NCBI RefSeq assembly: GCF_900215335.1
Contig: NZ_OCMT01000002.1
Coordinates: forward strand, 620,001-684,000
Source of the DNA: Pedobacter xixiisoli
GTDB taxonomy: Bacteria > Bacteroidota > Bacteroidia > Sphingobacteriales > Sphingobacteriaceae
DNA: 64,000 nt
Direction: 5' to 3'
Shown: one piece after another, positions 1 through 7,582 of the stretch
Position numbering within the stretch: the stretch's first letter is position 1
How the letters are laid out: each line of letters opens with the position of its first letter
Program-made: the position numbers and the translations under genes
The notes under the pieces: model-generated
The model's database searches: none
The model's input: only the letters and a program-made list of their open reading frames with translations
Told to the model about the DNA's origin: nothing

Positions 1-276
1 AGCGAAAGCTTCTTTAACTACTGGCCAAGCTACAGGGATATAAGCAAGTAAATACCAACCTAATCTTAAATATCCTTGAAAAAAAGAAAGCGAGAAATGA
101 TCAAACACTATTGCAATCAGCAAAAGCACTAAGCTAGCTATTGCAGGTAAGTATGTTTTAAATGACGAAGCGTCACCATGATTGTGATCATGGTCGTGGT
201 CATGTCTGTCGTTAGGTTTTTCGTGCTGGTGCTGATGTCCGCAGCATCCATCCGTATGATGTTGATGTGGTGCCAT
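1..276 (-). CDS. Heavy-metal P-type ATPase, N-terminal part (cut by window edge)
   Basis: Only the first 92 codons are present; the gene continues beyond base 1. The N-terminus is a His/Cys-rich metal-binding tail (HQHH, GCCGHQHQH, then an alternating DHDHDHNH tract near residues 27-34), followed by hydrophobic segments and the sequence YIPVAWPVVKEAF, which resembles the first membrane helices of Cd/Zn/Co-exporting P1B ATPases. The role would be efflux of zinc, cadmium or cobalt across the inner membrane. The catalytic DKTGT and CPC motifs lie outside the window, so the class is inferred from the tail and helix pattern. The ATG at 276 has a TAGTTTTG promoter box about 20 bases upstream. Confidence 0.72.
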   Translation of the reverse strand, partial: MAPHQHHTDGCCGHQHQHEKPNDRHDHDHDHNHGDASSFKTYLPAIASLVLLLIAIVFDHFSLSFFQGYLRLGWYLLAYIPVAWPVVKEAFA

Positions 277-295
277 ATCCTTGTTTAGAATTATT

Positions 296-303
296 CAAAA
301 CTA
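296..303 (-). promoter_or_regulatory. -7 box of the metal ATPase promoter
   Basis: On the minus strand this reads TAGTTTTG, an exact match to the Bacteroidota -7 consensus TAnnTTTG, 19 bases before the ATPase start codon. No convincing -33 TTTG was identified. Confidence 0.5.
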
Positions 304-405
304 CGTTTTTTCTACACTGTAAAGTTTTAATTATGTCACATTATTTTTTTCGCTGCACAATAAAAAGTGTTAAATAATGTTAAATGAGTATAAAAACAAA
401 TCAGC

Positions 406-492
406 ATGAAAGCGTTCAGATTGTCTTCTTTCACCAATGAGTTTCTTCGGAAAATAGGATTGACCAAAATTTACGACTGGTTCAATAAGTAA
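406..492 (+). CDS. Possible 28-residue cationic small protein
   Basis: A short reading frame lies alone in the 285-base gap between the metal ATPase and the M13 peptidase. It begins MKAFRLSSFTNEF and ends YDWFNK. It carries several Lys/Arg residues with regularly spaced Phe/Leu/Ile, so it could form an amphipathic helix. No family is recognised and no clear promoter box precedes it. It could equally be a chance frame. The rest of the gap (277-405, 493-561) holds only AT-rich sequence and the ATPase promoter. Confidence 0.25.
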   Translation: MKAFRLSSFTNEFLRKIGLTKIYDWFNK

Positions 493-561
493 TATTTCTA
501 TTAAGAATACGAATAGGTTTTTCTTTTTCTCTAACTTCATCTTTCTAATTTATTACAAAAG

Positions 562-2598
562 ATGAATATCAATCAGTTTAAAACTTTTTTTGCAGCCCTT
601 GGAGTTGTTTCCGTAAGCGTTGCAAATGCACAAACTCCGATTAAAAAATTTATCGACCCTGCTAACATGGACCTTTCCGTAAAGCCAGGAGATGATTTTT
701 ATGCTTATGCAAGTGGTGTTTGGGTGAAAAACAATCCTGTTCCAGCTAAAGAAACTCGTTGGGGTTCGTTTAATGAGCTTCGTGATTTTAACGTAAATGC
801 GGTAAGAGGTTTAGTAGAAGCTGCTGCTGCAGATAAATCTGCTGCTGCAGGTTCGGTAACTAAACGCGTTGGCGATTTCTACGCCGCTGCAATGGATAGC
901 GTTACTATCGAAAAATTAGGCTTCACTCCTATCAAAGGTGAGCTAGAGAAAATCAAGCAGTTAAACAACTTACAAGGTATTTTAGATTACACTACTTACT
1001 TACGTTCTAACGGTATTGGTGGTACTTTTTATGGCTTTGGCGTTGGGCAGGACAGAAAGAATGTAAACAAGTATATGGTGAATATCTCTCAAGGCGGAAC
1101 AACCCTTGGCGATAGAGATTATTACTTGAAAGACGATAGCCGTAGCGTAAAAATTAGAGAAGCGTACGATACTTACATGACTACGCTTTTCAAGCTAATC
1201 GGTTACACAGAAGCTGTTGCTCAACAAAAAGCTAAAACTGTTTTCACTATTGAGAAAACTTTGGCGGAGGCACAAATGAGCCGTTTAGAAATGCGTGACC
1301 CTTACAAAACCTACAACAAATTAACTGTTGCAGATTTTGATAAAATCACGCCAAACATCAACTGGAAAAACACGTTAACACAACTAAAAGTTACTGGACA
1401 AGATACCGTTTTGGTAAACTCTCCTGCTTTCTTCAAAGCTTTAAATGGTTTATTAACCTCAACTTCTGTTGCAGATTTGAAAACTTATTTAGAGTGGAAT
1501 ATCTTAAAAGGCGCTGCAGGTAGCTTAAGTTCGCCATTTGTAAAAGCGAACTTTGCTTTCACACAGGCGCAAACCGGACAAAAAGTTCAAACCCCACGTT
1601 GGCAACGCATGTCGTCGTTAACTGACGGTGTTTTAGGCGATTTATTAGGTCAGTTATATGTAGCTAAATATTTCAAACCTGCGGCAAAAGCTCGTATGGA
1701 TGAGTTGATTGCGAACCTACGTAAAGCTTTCGAAATTCGCATTAACGGTTTAGAGTGGATGAGTGCCGAAACTAAGCAAAAAGCTTTGGCAAAACTTCAT
1801 GCCTTTAGACCAAAAGTAGGTTATACCACTAAATGGAGAAACTACGATGGCTTAGTAATCAACAGAGCTACTTATTTCCAAAACTTGCGTAACGCAAGCA
1901 AATGGGCTTACAATGAAAACATTGGTCAATTAGGTAAACCTGTAGACAGAGAGCGTTTCGGCATGACACCTCCAACGGTAAATGCTTACTATAGTCCAAC
2001 TTTAAATGAAATTGTTTTCCCAGCAGGTATCTTACAATTCCCATTCTTCCATCCAGATGCTGATGACGCAATTAACTATGGTGGTATTGGTGCGGTAATT
2101 GGTCACGAAATGAGCCATGGTTTTGACGACCAAGGTAGCCAATACGACAAGGATGGTAACCTAAAAAACTGGTGGACAGCTGAAGACAGGAAGAAATTTG
2201 ACGAGAGAACAAAACAATTGGGCGAGCAATTTGACAAATACACTGTTTTAGATACACTGCATGTAAATGGTAAATTTACCATGGGCGAAAACATTGGCGA
2301 TTTAGGTGGATTAAATGCTGCTTACACTGCTTTTAAAATGACTAAACAAGGTCAAAGCAATGAGAAAATTGATGGTTTTACGCCTGATCAACGTTTCTTC
2401 TTAGCTTGGGCACAAGTTTGGAGAGGTAATGCTTTGCCAGAAACAGCTGCGCAGTTGATTAAAACAGATCCACATTCTCCAGGACAGTACAGAACTATTG
2501 GAGCGCCAGTAAACATGGATGCTTGGTACAATGCATTTGATGTAAAACCTGGTGATAAACTTTACAAAAAACCAGAAGATAGAATTAAACTTTGGTAA
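562..2598 (+). CDS. M13 family zinc metallopeptidase (neprilysin/PepO-like)
   Basis: 678 residues, typical length for the family. A signal peptide (about residues 1-23, ending VSVANA-Q) directs it to the periplasm or cell surface. The zinc site is complete: HEMSH at residues 515-519 supplies two His ligands and the catalytic Glu516, and the ENIGD motif supplies the third ligand Glu576 with Asp580 behind it. The substrate-binding NAYY motif precedes the zinc site. M13 enzymes cut oligopeptides. The gene stands alone between a possible small ORF and a convergent MmcQ/YjbR gene, and ends in a shared hairpin terminator. Unlike many family members its end (EDRIKLW) lacks the CxxW tail. Confidence 0.93.
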   Translation: MNINQFKTFFAALGVVSVSVANAQTPIKKFIDPANMDLSVKPGDDFYAYASGVWVKNNPVPAKETRWGSFNELRDFNVNAVRGLVEAAAADKSAAAGSVTKRVGDFYAAAMDSVTIEKLGFTPIKGELEKIKQLNNLQGILDYTTYLRSNGIGGTFYGFGVGQDRKNVNKYMVNISQGGTTLGDRDYYLKDDSRSVKIREAYDTYMTTLFKLIGYTEAVAQQKAKTVFTIEKTLAEAQMSRLEMRDPYKTYNKLTVADFDKITPNINWKNTLTQLKVTGQDTVLVNSPAFFKALNGLLTSTSVADLKTYLEWNILKGAAGSLSSPFVKANFAFTQAQTGQKVQTPRWQRMSSLTDGVLGDLLGQLYVAKYFKPAAKARMDELIANLRKAFEIRINGLEWMSAETKQKALAKLHAFRPKVGYTTKWRNYDGLVINRATYFQNLRNASKWAYNENIGQLGKPVDRERFGMTPPTVNAYYSPTLNEIVFPAGILQFPFFHPDADDAINYGGIGAVIGHEMSHGFDDQGSQYDKDGNLKNWWTAEDRKKFDERTKQLGEQFDKYTVLDTLHVNGKFTMGENIGDLGGLNAAYTAFKMTKQGQSNEKIDGFTPDQRFFLAWAQVWRGNALPETAAQLIKTDPHSPGQYRTIGAPVNMDAWYNAFDVKPGDKLYKKPEDRIKLW

Positions 2599-2614
2599 GT
2601 TAATTTGATGATTT

Positions 2615-2656
2615 GACAATTAGCTAATTCGATAATTTTTGAATTGGCTAATTGTC
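2615..2656. terminator. Hairpin terminator between convergent genes
   Basis: GACAATTAGCTAATTC (2615-2630) pairs with GAATTGGCTAATTGTC (2641-2656) with one wobble, and TTTT follows. It sits downstream of the M13 peptidase and of the converging YjbR-like gene. Confidence 0.6.
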
Positions 2657-2700
2657 TTTTCATTTTAACGGCACTAGCTAATCATCGCATCAGCTAATGA

Positions 2701-3039
2701 TCAAATATATTTAGCTTGCACTTTCTTCGGCAATTTTGCCAACACTAACTCTCTCGAACGTTCTACACGTTTCTTCAGTTCTACATCATTCAAAACATCC
2801 AAATTTTCTACTTGCACCCATTGTCTTTTGGCCAAATGGTAAGCTTGTTTGATACCGTCTCTAGCGGTCAACTCATCAAATTCTTCTGGCGTGCATTTGG
2901 TAGAAAATCTATTTCCGTCATCAATTGCTAGAATGACGAAGATTTTCTCTTCGATCATAAAACAGAGATGATCCCATTTCATACCCTCAGTAGTTCCAGG
3001 TAAACTCAAACAATATTCTCTAAAGCTTTCGATATCCAT
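2701..3039 (-). CDS. MmcQ/YjbR family protein
   Basis: 112 residues, the full length of this small single-domain family (a double-wing fold, related to CyaY-like proteins). Recognised from the N-terminal pattern SFREYCLSLPGTTEGMKWDH, from FMIEEKIFVIL, and from the late AKRQWVQV block. Members are often called DNA-binding, but the cellular role is not established. A TATCTTTA promoter box ends about 4 bases before the start codon, so the message would have almost no leader. It converges on the M13 peptidase and shares its terminator. Confidence 0.85.
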   Translation of the reverse strand: MDIESFREYCLSLPGTTEGMKWDHLCFMIEEKIFVILAIDDGNRFSTKCTPEEFDELTARDGIKQAYHLAKRQWVQVENLDVLNDVELKKRVERSRELVLAKLPKKVQAKYI

Positions 3040-3043
3040 AATT

Positions 3044-3051
3044 TAAAGATA
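3044..3051 (-). promoter_or_regulatory. -7 box of the MmcQ/YjbR gene
   Basis: Minus strand reads TATCTTTA, one base from TAnnTTTG, 4 bases before the start codon at 3039. Confidence 0.4.
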
Positions 3052-3119
3052 AGCACCAAATCCAAAATTCCAATAATCAAGCTATTTAGAAAAGCAAAAA
3101 CAATGCTACTATTGTCGCT

Positions 3120-3440
3120 AGTCCCGCCATGCGCTTTACTTCTCCCGATGAAACCTGTGCAACAAGCAAGCACACCACACATAAATAAAAATAGGTGCTT
3201 AAATCGGGATACGTGTTCGCTACTGTCGGGTTTAAAACGCAAGTGCTGTGCACAGATTTAAGTTCAACAAACCCGATTGAAGCGGAAATACTTTTGTAGG
3301 AGAAAAACCTTATAGGTTTCCTTTGCTCAATGTCAATTTAAACCTATAAGGTTTGTGATGGAAACAAAAGATTGTAGCGGAAAGCGGGGCAACAGTTCCC
3401 GAAACACTCAAAATTTACATTTCTCAAATCTCCTAACAAT
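3120..3440. repeat. Dispersed palindromic repeat, copy A
   Basis: This fills most of the 441-base gap before mnmD. It begins AGTCCCGCC, contains TCTCCCGATGAAACCTGTGC mirrored by GGTGCTTAAATCGGGA, then a second stem TCGGGTTTAAAACGCAAGT ... AAACCCGATTGAAGCGG, and ends near AAAGCGGGGC. The same blocks recur at 26214-26367, 31293-31435, 43044-43292 and in degraded form at 49966-50030. No coding capacity is supported here. Confidence 0.7.
3305..3354. repeat. Pair of nested palindromes inside repeat copy A
   Basis: AAACCTTATAGGTTT (3305-3319) and its exact reverse complement AAACCTATAAGGTTT (3340-3354). Each is itself nearly palindromic. They interrupt the end of repeat copy A and may be a second small repeat inserted into it. 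Confidence 0.6.
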
Positions 3441-3468
3441 AAACCATTTAACAATCCAACAATTAGCT

Positions 3469-3476
3469 TAATTTTG
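3469..3476 (+). promoter_or_regulatory. -7 box of mnmD
   Basis: TAATTTTG, an exact TAnnTTTG match, ends 4 bases before the mnmD ATG at 3481. Transcription would start at or next to the start codon. Confidence 0.5.
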
Positions 3477-3480
3477 CTCC

Positions 3481-4152
3481 ATGAACATCCTTACTCCCAC
3501 TGCCGACGGTTCAAACACTTTATTCAACGAAGAAATTGGTGAACATTACCACTCATCTCACGGTGCCCTGCAAGAAAGCAAGCACGTCTTTATAGAAGCC
3601 GGTTTAATGCATGGATTAGAAAAATTTGACAAACCTGAAATTGATATTCTGGAAGTTGGATTTGGTACAGGCTTGAATTTTTTATTGAGTTATGCAAATT
3701 GCGAGGATGCCAGCAAAAAATTAAACTATCATTCTATTGAAGCATTTCCTTTATCAGCAGAAACTATTGCTTCCACAGGATATCATCAATACGTCCCACA
3801 ATTCGTTTGGAATAGTTTTTTTGAGAAGTATGAAACAGCGATCAACAGTGCAGCTGAACTTTCCGACAATTGTTCGTTAGAAATAAGCCATACTACACTC
3901 CAAAACTTCGGTACCGAAAAACGTTTTGATGTACTTTATTTTGATGCATTTTCAGTTAGGCACCAACCAGAGCTTTGGACCAACGAAATGATTGCTCATG
4001 CTTGTAGTTTTTTAAAACCAGGGGGTATTTTTGTAACCTACGCTATTACCGGAAATTTAAAAAGAGCAGTTAAAAGTTGTGGGTTTAAGATTGAAAAATT
4101 ACCTGGAGCACCTGGCAAAAGAGAAATGTTGAGAGCGATTAATGTATCTTAA
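3481..4152 (+). CDS. mnmD: tRNA 5-methylaminomethyl-2-thiouridine methyltransferase MnmD
   Basis: 223 residues, the size of the stand-alone MnmD form (the N-terminal half of MnmC) without the FAD oxidase domain. The SAM-binding loop is LEVGFGTGLNFLLSY (about residues 57-71). The downstream DVLYFDAFSVRHQPELW block is the family signature around the catalytic Asp. The enzyme makes mnm5(s2)U from nm5(s2)U at the tRNA wobble base. It is a monocistronic gene with its own promoter box and a strong hairpin after it. No MnmC oxidase partner is in the window. Confidence 0.88.
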   Translation: MNILTPTADGSNTLFNEEIGEHYHSSHGALQESKHVFIEAGLMHGLEKFDKPEIDILEVGFGTGLNFLLSYANCEDASKKLNYHSIEAFPLSAETIASTGYHQYVPQFVWNSFFEKYETAINSAAELSDNCSLEISHTTLQNFGTEKRFDVLYFDAFSVRHQPELWTNEMIAHACSFLKPGGIFVTYAITGNLKRAVKSCGFKIEKLPGAPGKREMLRAINVS

Positions 4153-4160
4153 AATAAAAA

Positions 4161-4183
4161 GAGCCGATTATAAAAATCGGCTC
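4161..4183. terminator. Bidirectional terminator mnmD / TlpA gene
   Basis: GAGCCGAT, a 7-base loop, then ATCGGCTC, with A-rich sequence on one side. It lies between the ends of the converging mnmD and TlpA-like genes. Confidence 0.65.
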
Positions 4184-4209
4184 AGTTCAAAAATATATTA
4201 ACTAACCTT

Positions 4210-6120
4210 CTATTTTTGCTGTTTTAAAAACTCAATCATGGCATCTAATTGAGGCATTGCTTTTTCTCCCTCATTCCCAACTTTCTTAAATCTAATTTTG
4301 CCATTCTTATCTAAAAGAAACGTGGTAGGAATTGTATTTACATCTAATTTTGCATTTAACTTTTTATCCTCATTAAAATAGAAAGGAAAAGTGAAGTTTT
4401 TGTTTTGGTTTACCCAAGTAGAAGCATCTTCAAATGTATTACCACTAGCGGTGTTTAAAATCACAAACATCACATCTTTGTCGTCTTTGTATTTATTGTA
4501 GATGACCTGTAAATACGGAAAGAACTCGATACACGGTTTGCACCAAGTAGCCCATAAATCAATTAGCACTATTTTTCCTTTCAAATCTGCGGCAGTTAGA
4601 GGCTTTTTGTTCATATCCACAATTTGAAAATCTGGGAAATTTTTGTCTAAAACAATTTTCTTTAAGCTGTTAAAATGGCTTGCTTTCCATTCCTTATCCA
4701 AAACAAGTAGTTTAGTTTTGACATCGGCCTCTGTTCCACCGTTCGCTAAAATACTTTCTTTTAAAAGAGTTGTTGTTGCGCTATCGAAAGGAGTTAATTT
4801 ATATGCATTACCCAACATCTCTGTAGTCGCTGCTTTGTCTCCCATGCTTTTGTAAACATCGGCTACTTTCAGCAGCAACTCTTTAGATTGCAGGGTCGTT
4901 CTTACTTCACCTAACCATTTCAGCGCTTCAGCTTTATCGCCTAATTTGTAACTTAAAATGCCCTGCATAGCTTTTAATTCGCTTTCTGCTTGCTTTAAGT
5001 TCTCTGCTTTTTTCTCATCGAAACCAATTAAATAGCCTGTTTCTGGAAAAAAACGAATTACCGAGGTTGGGTATTTATCTACGTTCTTTAAAATATAAGC
5101 ATTCAGTTTCTTGGCAGAATCCAACAACATATCATTGCTTTCTAAAAACTTAACATGGTTATTATAATCTCTCCAACGGTACGGACTAGTATCGGCTTTA
5201 ATAGTGTAACGATAATGAGCAAGCGCATTTATTTTATCCTTTTTTCTAATGTAATACCTAAAAAGATAATTATGAGCACTAGTATAGGATTTCTCATCTT
5301 CATTTTTTACCGTTTTTAATAGTTTTTGAAGGCTATCAACTACCAATACTTCGTTTTTAGTTTGCAAAAACTTACTTAAGTTATGCTCTTTAGCATAACT
5401 AGAATTTGGAAAATCTTTAGCCACAACTTGCCTAATAGAATCTACCTTTTGGTTTTCGCCAATAATTAAAAAGCCCATGGTAGTAGAGTTGATGTTTCCT
5501 CCAAAAGTGGGATTACTTCTAAATTTCTTCTCGATAACTGCGAGTGCTTTTTCGCGAGCGTCCCATTTTGCTTTTCCTTTAGATTTTTTCATATCGTAAG
5601 CCAAAATGCGTAATTGCGATTCGTAGTTTTCTGGATAAAGCGTAAGCTCTTTCTTAAACCACGCCAGTTGCTGTTGCTCGTAAGTTGGTGATTTTCTGTT
5701 CTGTGCCGACAAGCTATAGCCTTTGGCTAGGTAATTACCTTCTATCAACTTTCCATCTTTGTACACGAAAAATTCATAATGCGAAGTATCTGTCGGTTGT
5801 TGTACAAAATCCTTATTTACATCAGAAATGGTAAAAGAACCATACTTAGAATAGAATGGCAATTTAAAAGAAACATTCCACAAACCGTTTACCTTTTGCA
5901 TTGGCAAACGATTTGGCATTTCGTAAAAATTGGAATACGTAAAATTGATGAACAGCTTCTTCACCGTATCGGGAATTTTACTTCCTTTTTGATTAAAAGT
6001 TACCGTTAAAACTTCTCCAGCTTGTGGTTGCGCTGGTTCCACTTTTACAAGTTCTTGTCCGTAAGCTTTTACGAACAAGAACAAAGTTGAAGCTAAAATA
6101 AATACCTTTAAATTAGTCAT
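4210..6120 (-). CDS. TlpA-like thiol-disulfide oxidoreductase with long N-terminal domain
   Basis: 636 residues with a signal peptide (about 1-22, ending VKAYGQ). The C-terminal ~140 residues are a TlpA/AhpC-type thioredoxin fold with the redox centre WATWCKPC (Cys527, Cys530) and the cis-Pro region TIPTTFLLD. The first ~480 residues carry an all-beta start and a helical, TPR-like middle; this part is not assigned to a known enzyme. The start codon overlaps the SusD stop by 8 bases, so it is the last gene of the sigma-FecR-SusCD operon and probably works in the periplasm on proteins linked to that system. Such TlpA fusions are common beside SusCD pairs in Sphingobacteriaceae (family knowledge). 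Confidence 0.88.
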   Translation of the reverse strand: MTNLKVFILASTLFLFVKAYGQELVKVEPAQPQAGEVLTVTFNQKGSKIPDTVKKLFINFTYSNFYEMPNRLPMQKVNGLWNVSFKLPFYSKYGSFTISDVNKDFVQQPTDTSHYEFFVYKDGKLIEGNYLAKGYSLSAQNRKSPTYEQQQLAWFKKELTLYPENYESQLRILAYDMKKSKGKAKWDAREKALAVIEKKFRSNPTFGGNINSTTMGFLIIGENQKVDSIRQVVAKDFPNSSYAKEHNLSKFLQTKNEVLVVDSLQKLLKTVKNEDEKSYTSAHNYLFRYYIRKKDKINALAHYRYTIKADTSPYRWRDYNNHVKFLESNDMLLDSAKKLNAYILKNVDKYPTSVIRFFPETGYLIGFDEKKAENLKQAESELKAMQGILSYKLGDKAEALKWLGEVRTTLQSKELLLKVADVYKSMGDKAATTEMLGNAYKLTPFDSATTTLLKESILANGGTEADVKTKLLVLDKEWKASHFNSLKKIVLDKNFPDFQIVDMNKKPLTAADLKGKIVLIDLWATWCKPCIEFFPYLQVIYNKYKDDKDVMFVILNTASGNTFEDASTWVNQNKNFTFPFYFNEDKKLNAKLDVNTIPTTFLLDKNGKIRFKKVGNEGEKAMPQLDAMIEFLKQQK

Positions 6121-7501
6121 TTGGTTTTAAGTTAGGGTTAGTTTTCATAATTTCATCATGTATAGGAATCAACATATCTGATGCAGTAAAGCCATTACCT
6201 TTAGTTACCGAAAGCACTGCCACAGCACGATTGGTGCGCACTAAATCAAACCAACGATGGCCCCATTCGCCAAATAATTCGAAATGTCTTTCTTTTTCAA
6301 CAGCTAATAAAGCGTCAGCCTTATTTAAAGTGTTACTTAACAAAGTTACACCGGCTCTGGCTCTAAGTACATTTAAATCATCAACCGCTACTGATAGCTT
6401 AGCCGCAGTACCTATGTTTGCTCTCGCTTCCGCCCTAATTAAATATTGCTCGGCCAAGCGTAAAACTGTATTATATTCTGCTACAGGCGTTGATGTTCTG
6501 ACCTTATATTTAGATGGATAACTATATGGTACTCCATTAAATGGTTGCTCTTTTGTCCAGTTTACCTTACGTTTATCTGTACCTAGAACTGTACTTTCAA
6601 ATGCATCCAATGTTTTTTGGTAAACTCTATACAAAGGATTAACCGTAGCACTTGTTGGCACGATACTAAAACCTTCCCAAGTATTTACGCCAGCTGTAGA
6701 CGTATTTACTGTTTGTAATTGCCAAATAGCTTCCTCGCTAGTCTTTAAAAATACGGAGTTTAAATCAGTTGGGATTTTATATCTCGTATCGGCTATTACG
6801 GCACTTGACGTTGTTTCTGCTAATTCCCATTTTTGGGTATACAAATAAACTCTTGCTAATAATGCTTGTGCAGCTTTTTTATTAGGCCTAACTCGTTCTG
6901 TACCCACATAAGGGTCAGTTAAATTGGCTACGGCATCTACTAAATCTTGCGTGATAAAATCGTAAACCTCTTGCTTACTAGATTGAGGCAAGAGATTATT
7001 TTTAAACACATCCGTATCTTTCACAAGCGGAACTTTATTAAAAGTATTTACCAAATAGAAATAACAGAATGCTCTTACAAATTTTGCTTCTCCTATGAGC
7101 TGCGCCTTAACAGACGTGCTTAAAGTTGAATTTTCTACACCTTCTATGACTTTATTAGCCTGACCAATGTGTGCATAGGGCTGGCTCCATAACCTATCTA
7201 AAAAACTAGTACTAGATAATAGTGCATTATCTTTAAATGCATCGTAAGAGCCAGCAGCATAAAGATAATCGTCTGCAGCGATTGATAGAAGCGTAGATAA
7301 CAGGCCACTCCCAAATTGAGAGTTAAAGCCATTCATGCTGGTATACATACCTATTACGGTTGCATTTGCAATTTTTTCATCTTGAAATGCGGTTTCGGCA
7401 GCAACTTGATTTTTAGGAGAATCAACTTCCAAAAATTTTTCGCACGATAGCAAACTAACACTCGTTGCAATAATATATAGTGGGATAAATTTAACTTTCA
7501 T
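6113..7501 (-). CDS. RagB/SusD family surface lipoprotein
   Basis: 462 residues from the chosen start. MKVKFIPLYIIATSVSLLSC is a textbook lipoprotein signal with Cys20 as the lipidated residue, followed by EKFLEVDSPKNQ, the usual mature SusD N-terminus. Helical repeats and the conserved late block ERHFELFGEWGHRWFDLVRT identify SusD. An upstream in-frame ATG at 7561 (only 21 bases after the SusC stop) would add 20 residues before the signal peptide and is less likely. SusD proteins cap the SusC channel and bind the imported ligand. The end overlaps the next gene by 8 bases, suggesting coupled translation. Confidence 0.92.
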   Translation of the reverse strand: MKVKFIPLYIIATSVSLLSCEKFLEVDSPKNQVAAETAFQDEKIANATVIGMYTSMNGFNSQFGSGLLSTLLSIAADDYLYAAGSYDAFKDNALLSSTSFLDRLWSQPYAHIGQANKVIEGVENSTLSTSVKAQLIGEAKFVRAFCYFYLVNTFNKVPLVKDTDVFKNNLLPQSSKQEVYDFITQDLVDAVANLTDPYVGTERVRPNKKAAQALLARVYLYTQKWELAETTSSAVIADTRYKIPTDLNSVFLKTSEEAIWQLQTVNTSTAGVNTWEGFSIVPTSATVNPLYRVYQKTLDAFESTVLGTDKRKVNWTKEQPFNGVPYSYPSKYKVRTSTPVAEYNTVLRLAEQYLIRAEARANIGTAAKLSVAVDDLNVLRARAGVTLLSNTLNKADALLAVEKERHFELFGEWGHRWFDLVRTNRAVAVLSVTKGNGFTASDMLIPIHDEIMKTNPNLKPND

Positions 7502-7582
7502 TGTCTTAATTTTATTAACAGAAGTGGGTAACTTCCATTTATTTTTGAATACACTTTTCATTTTGAACCTATTTTGAATCCA

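Noticed and set aside
3006..3242. 78-codon minus-strand frame upstream of mnmD
   Set aside because: It overlaps the start of the YjbR-like gene and otherwise consists of dispersed repeat copy A.
7502..7561. Upstream start of the first SusD gene
   Set aside because: It would put 20 residues before a textbook lipoprotein signal peptide; the ATG at 7501 is preferred, though the upstream start is closer to the SusC stop.
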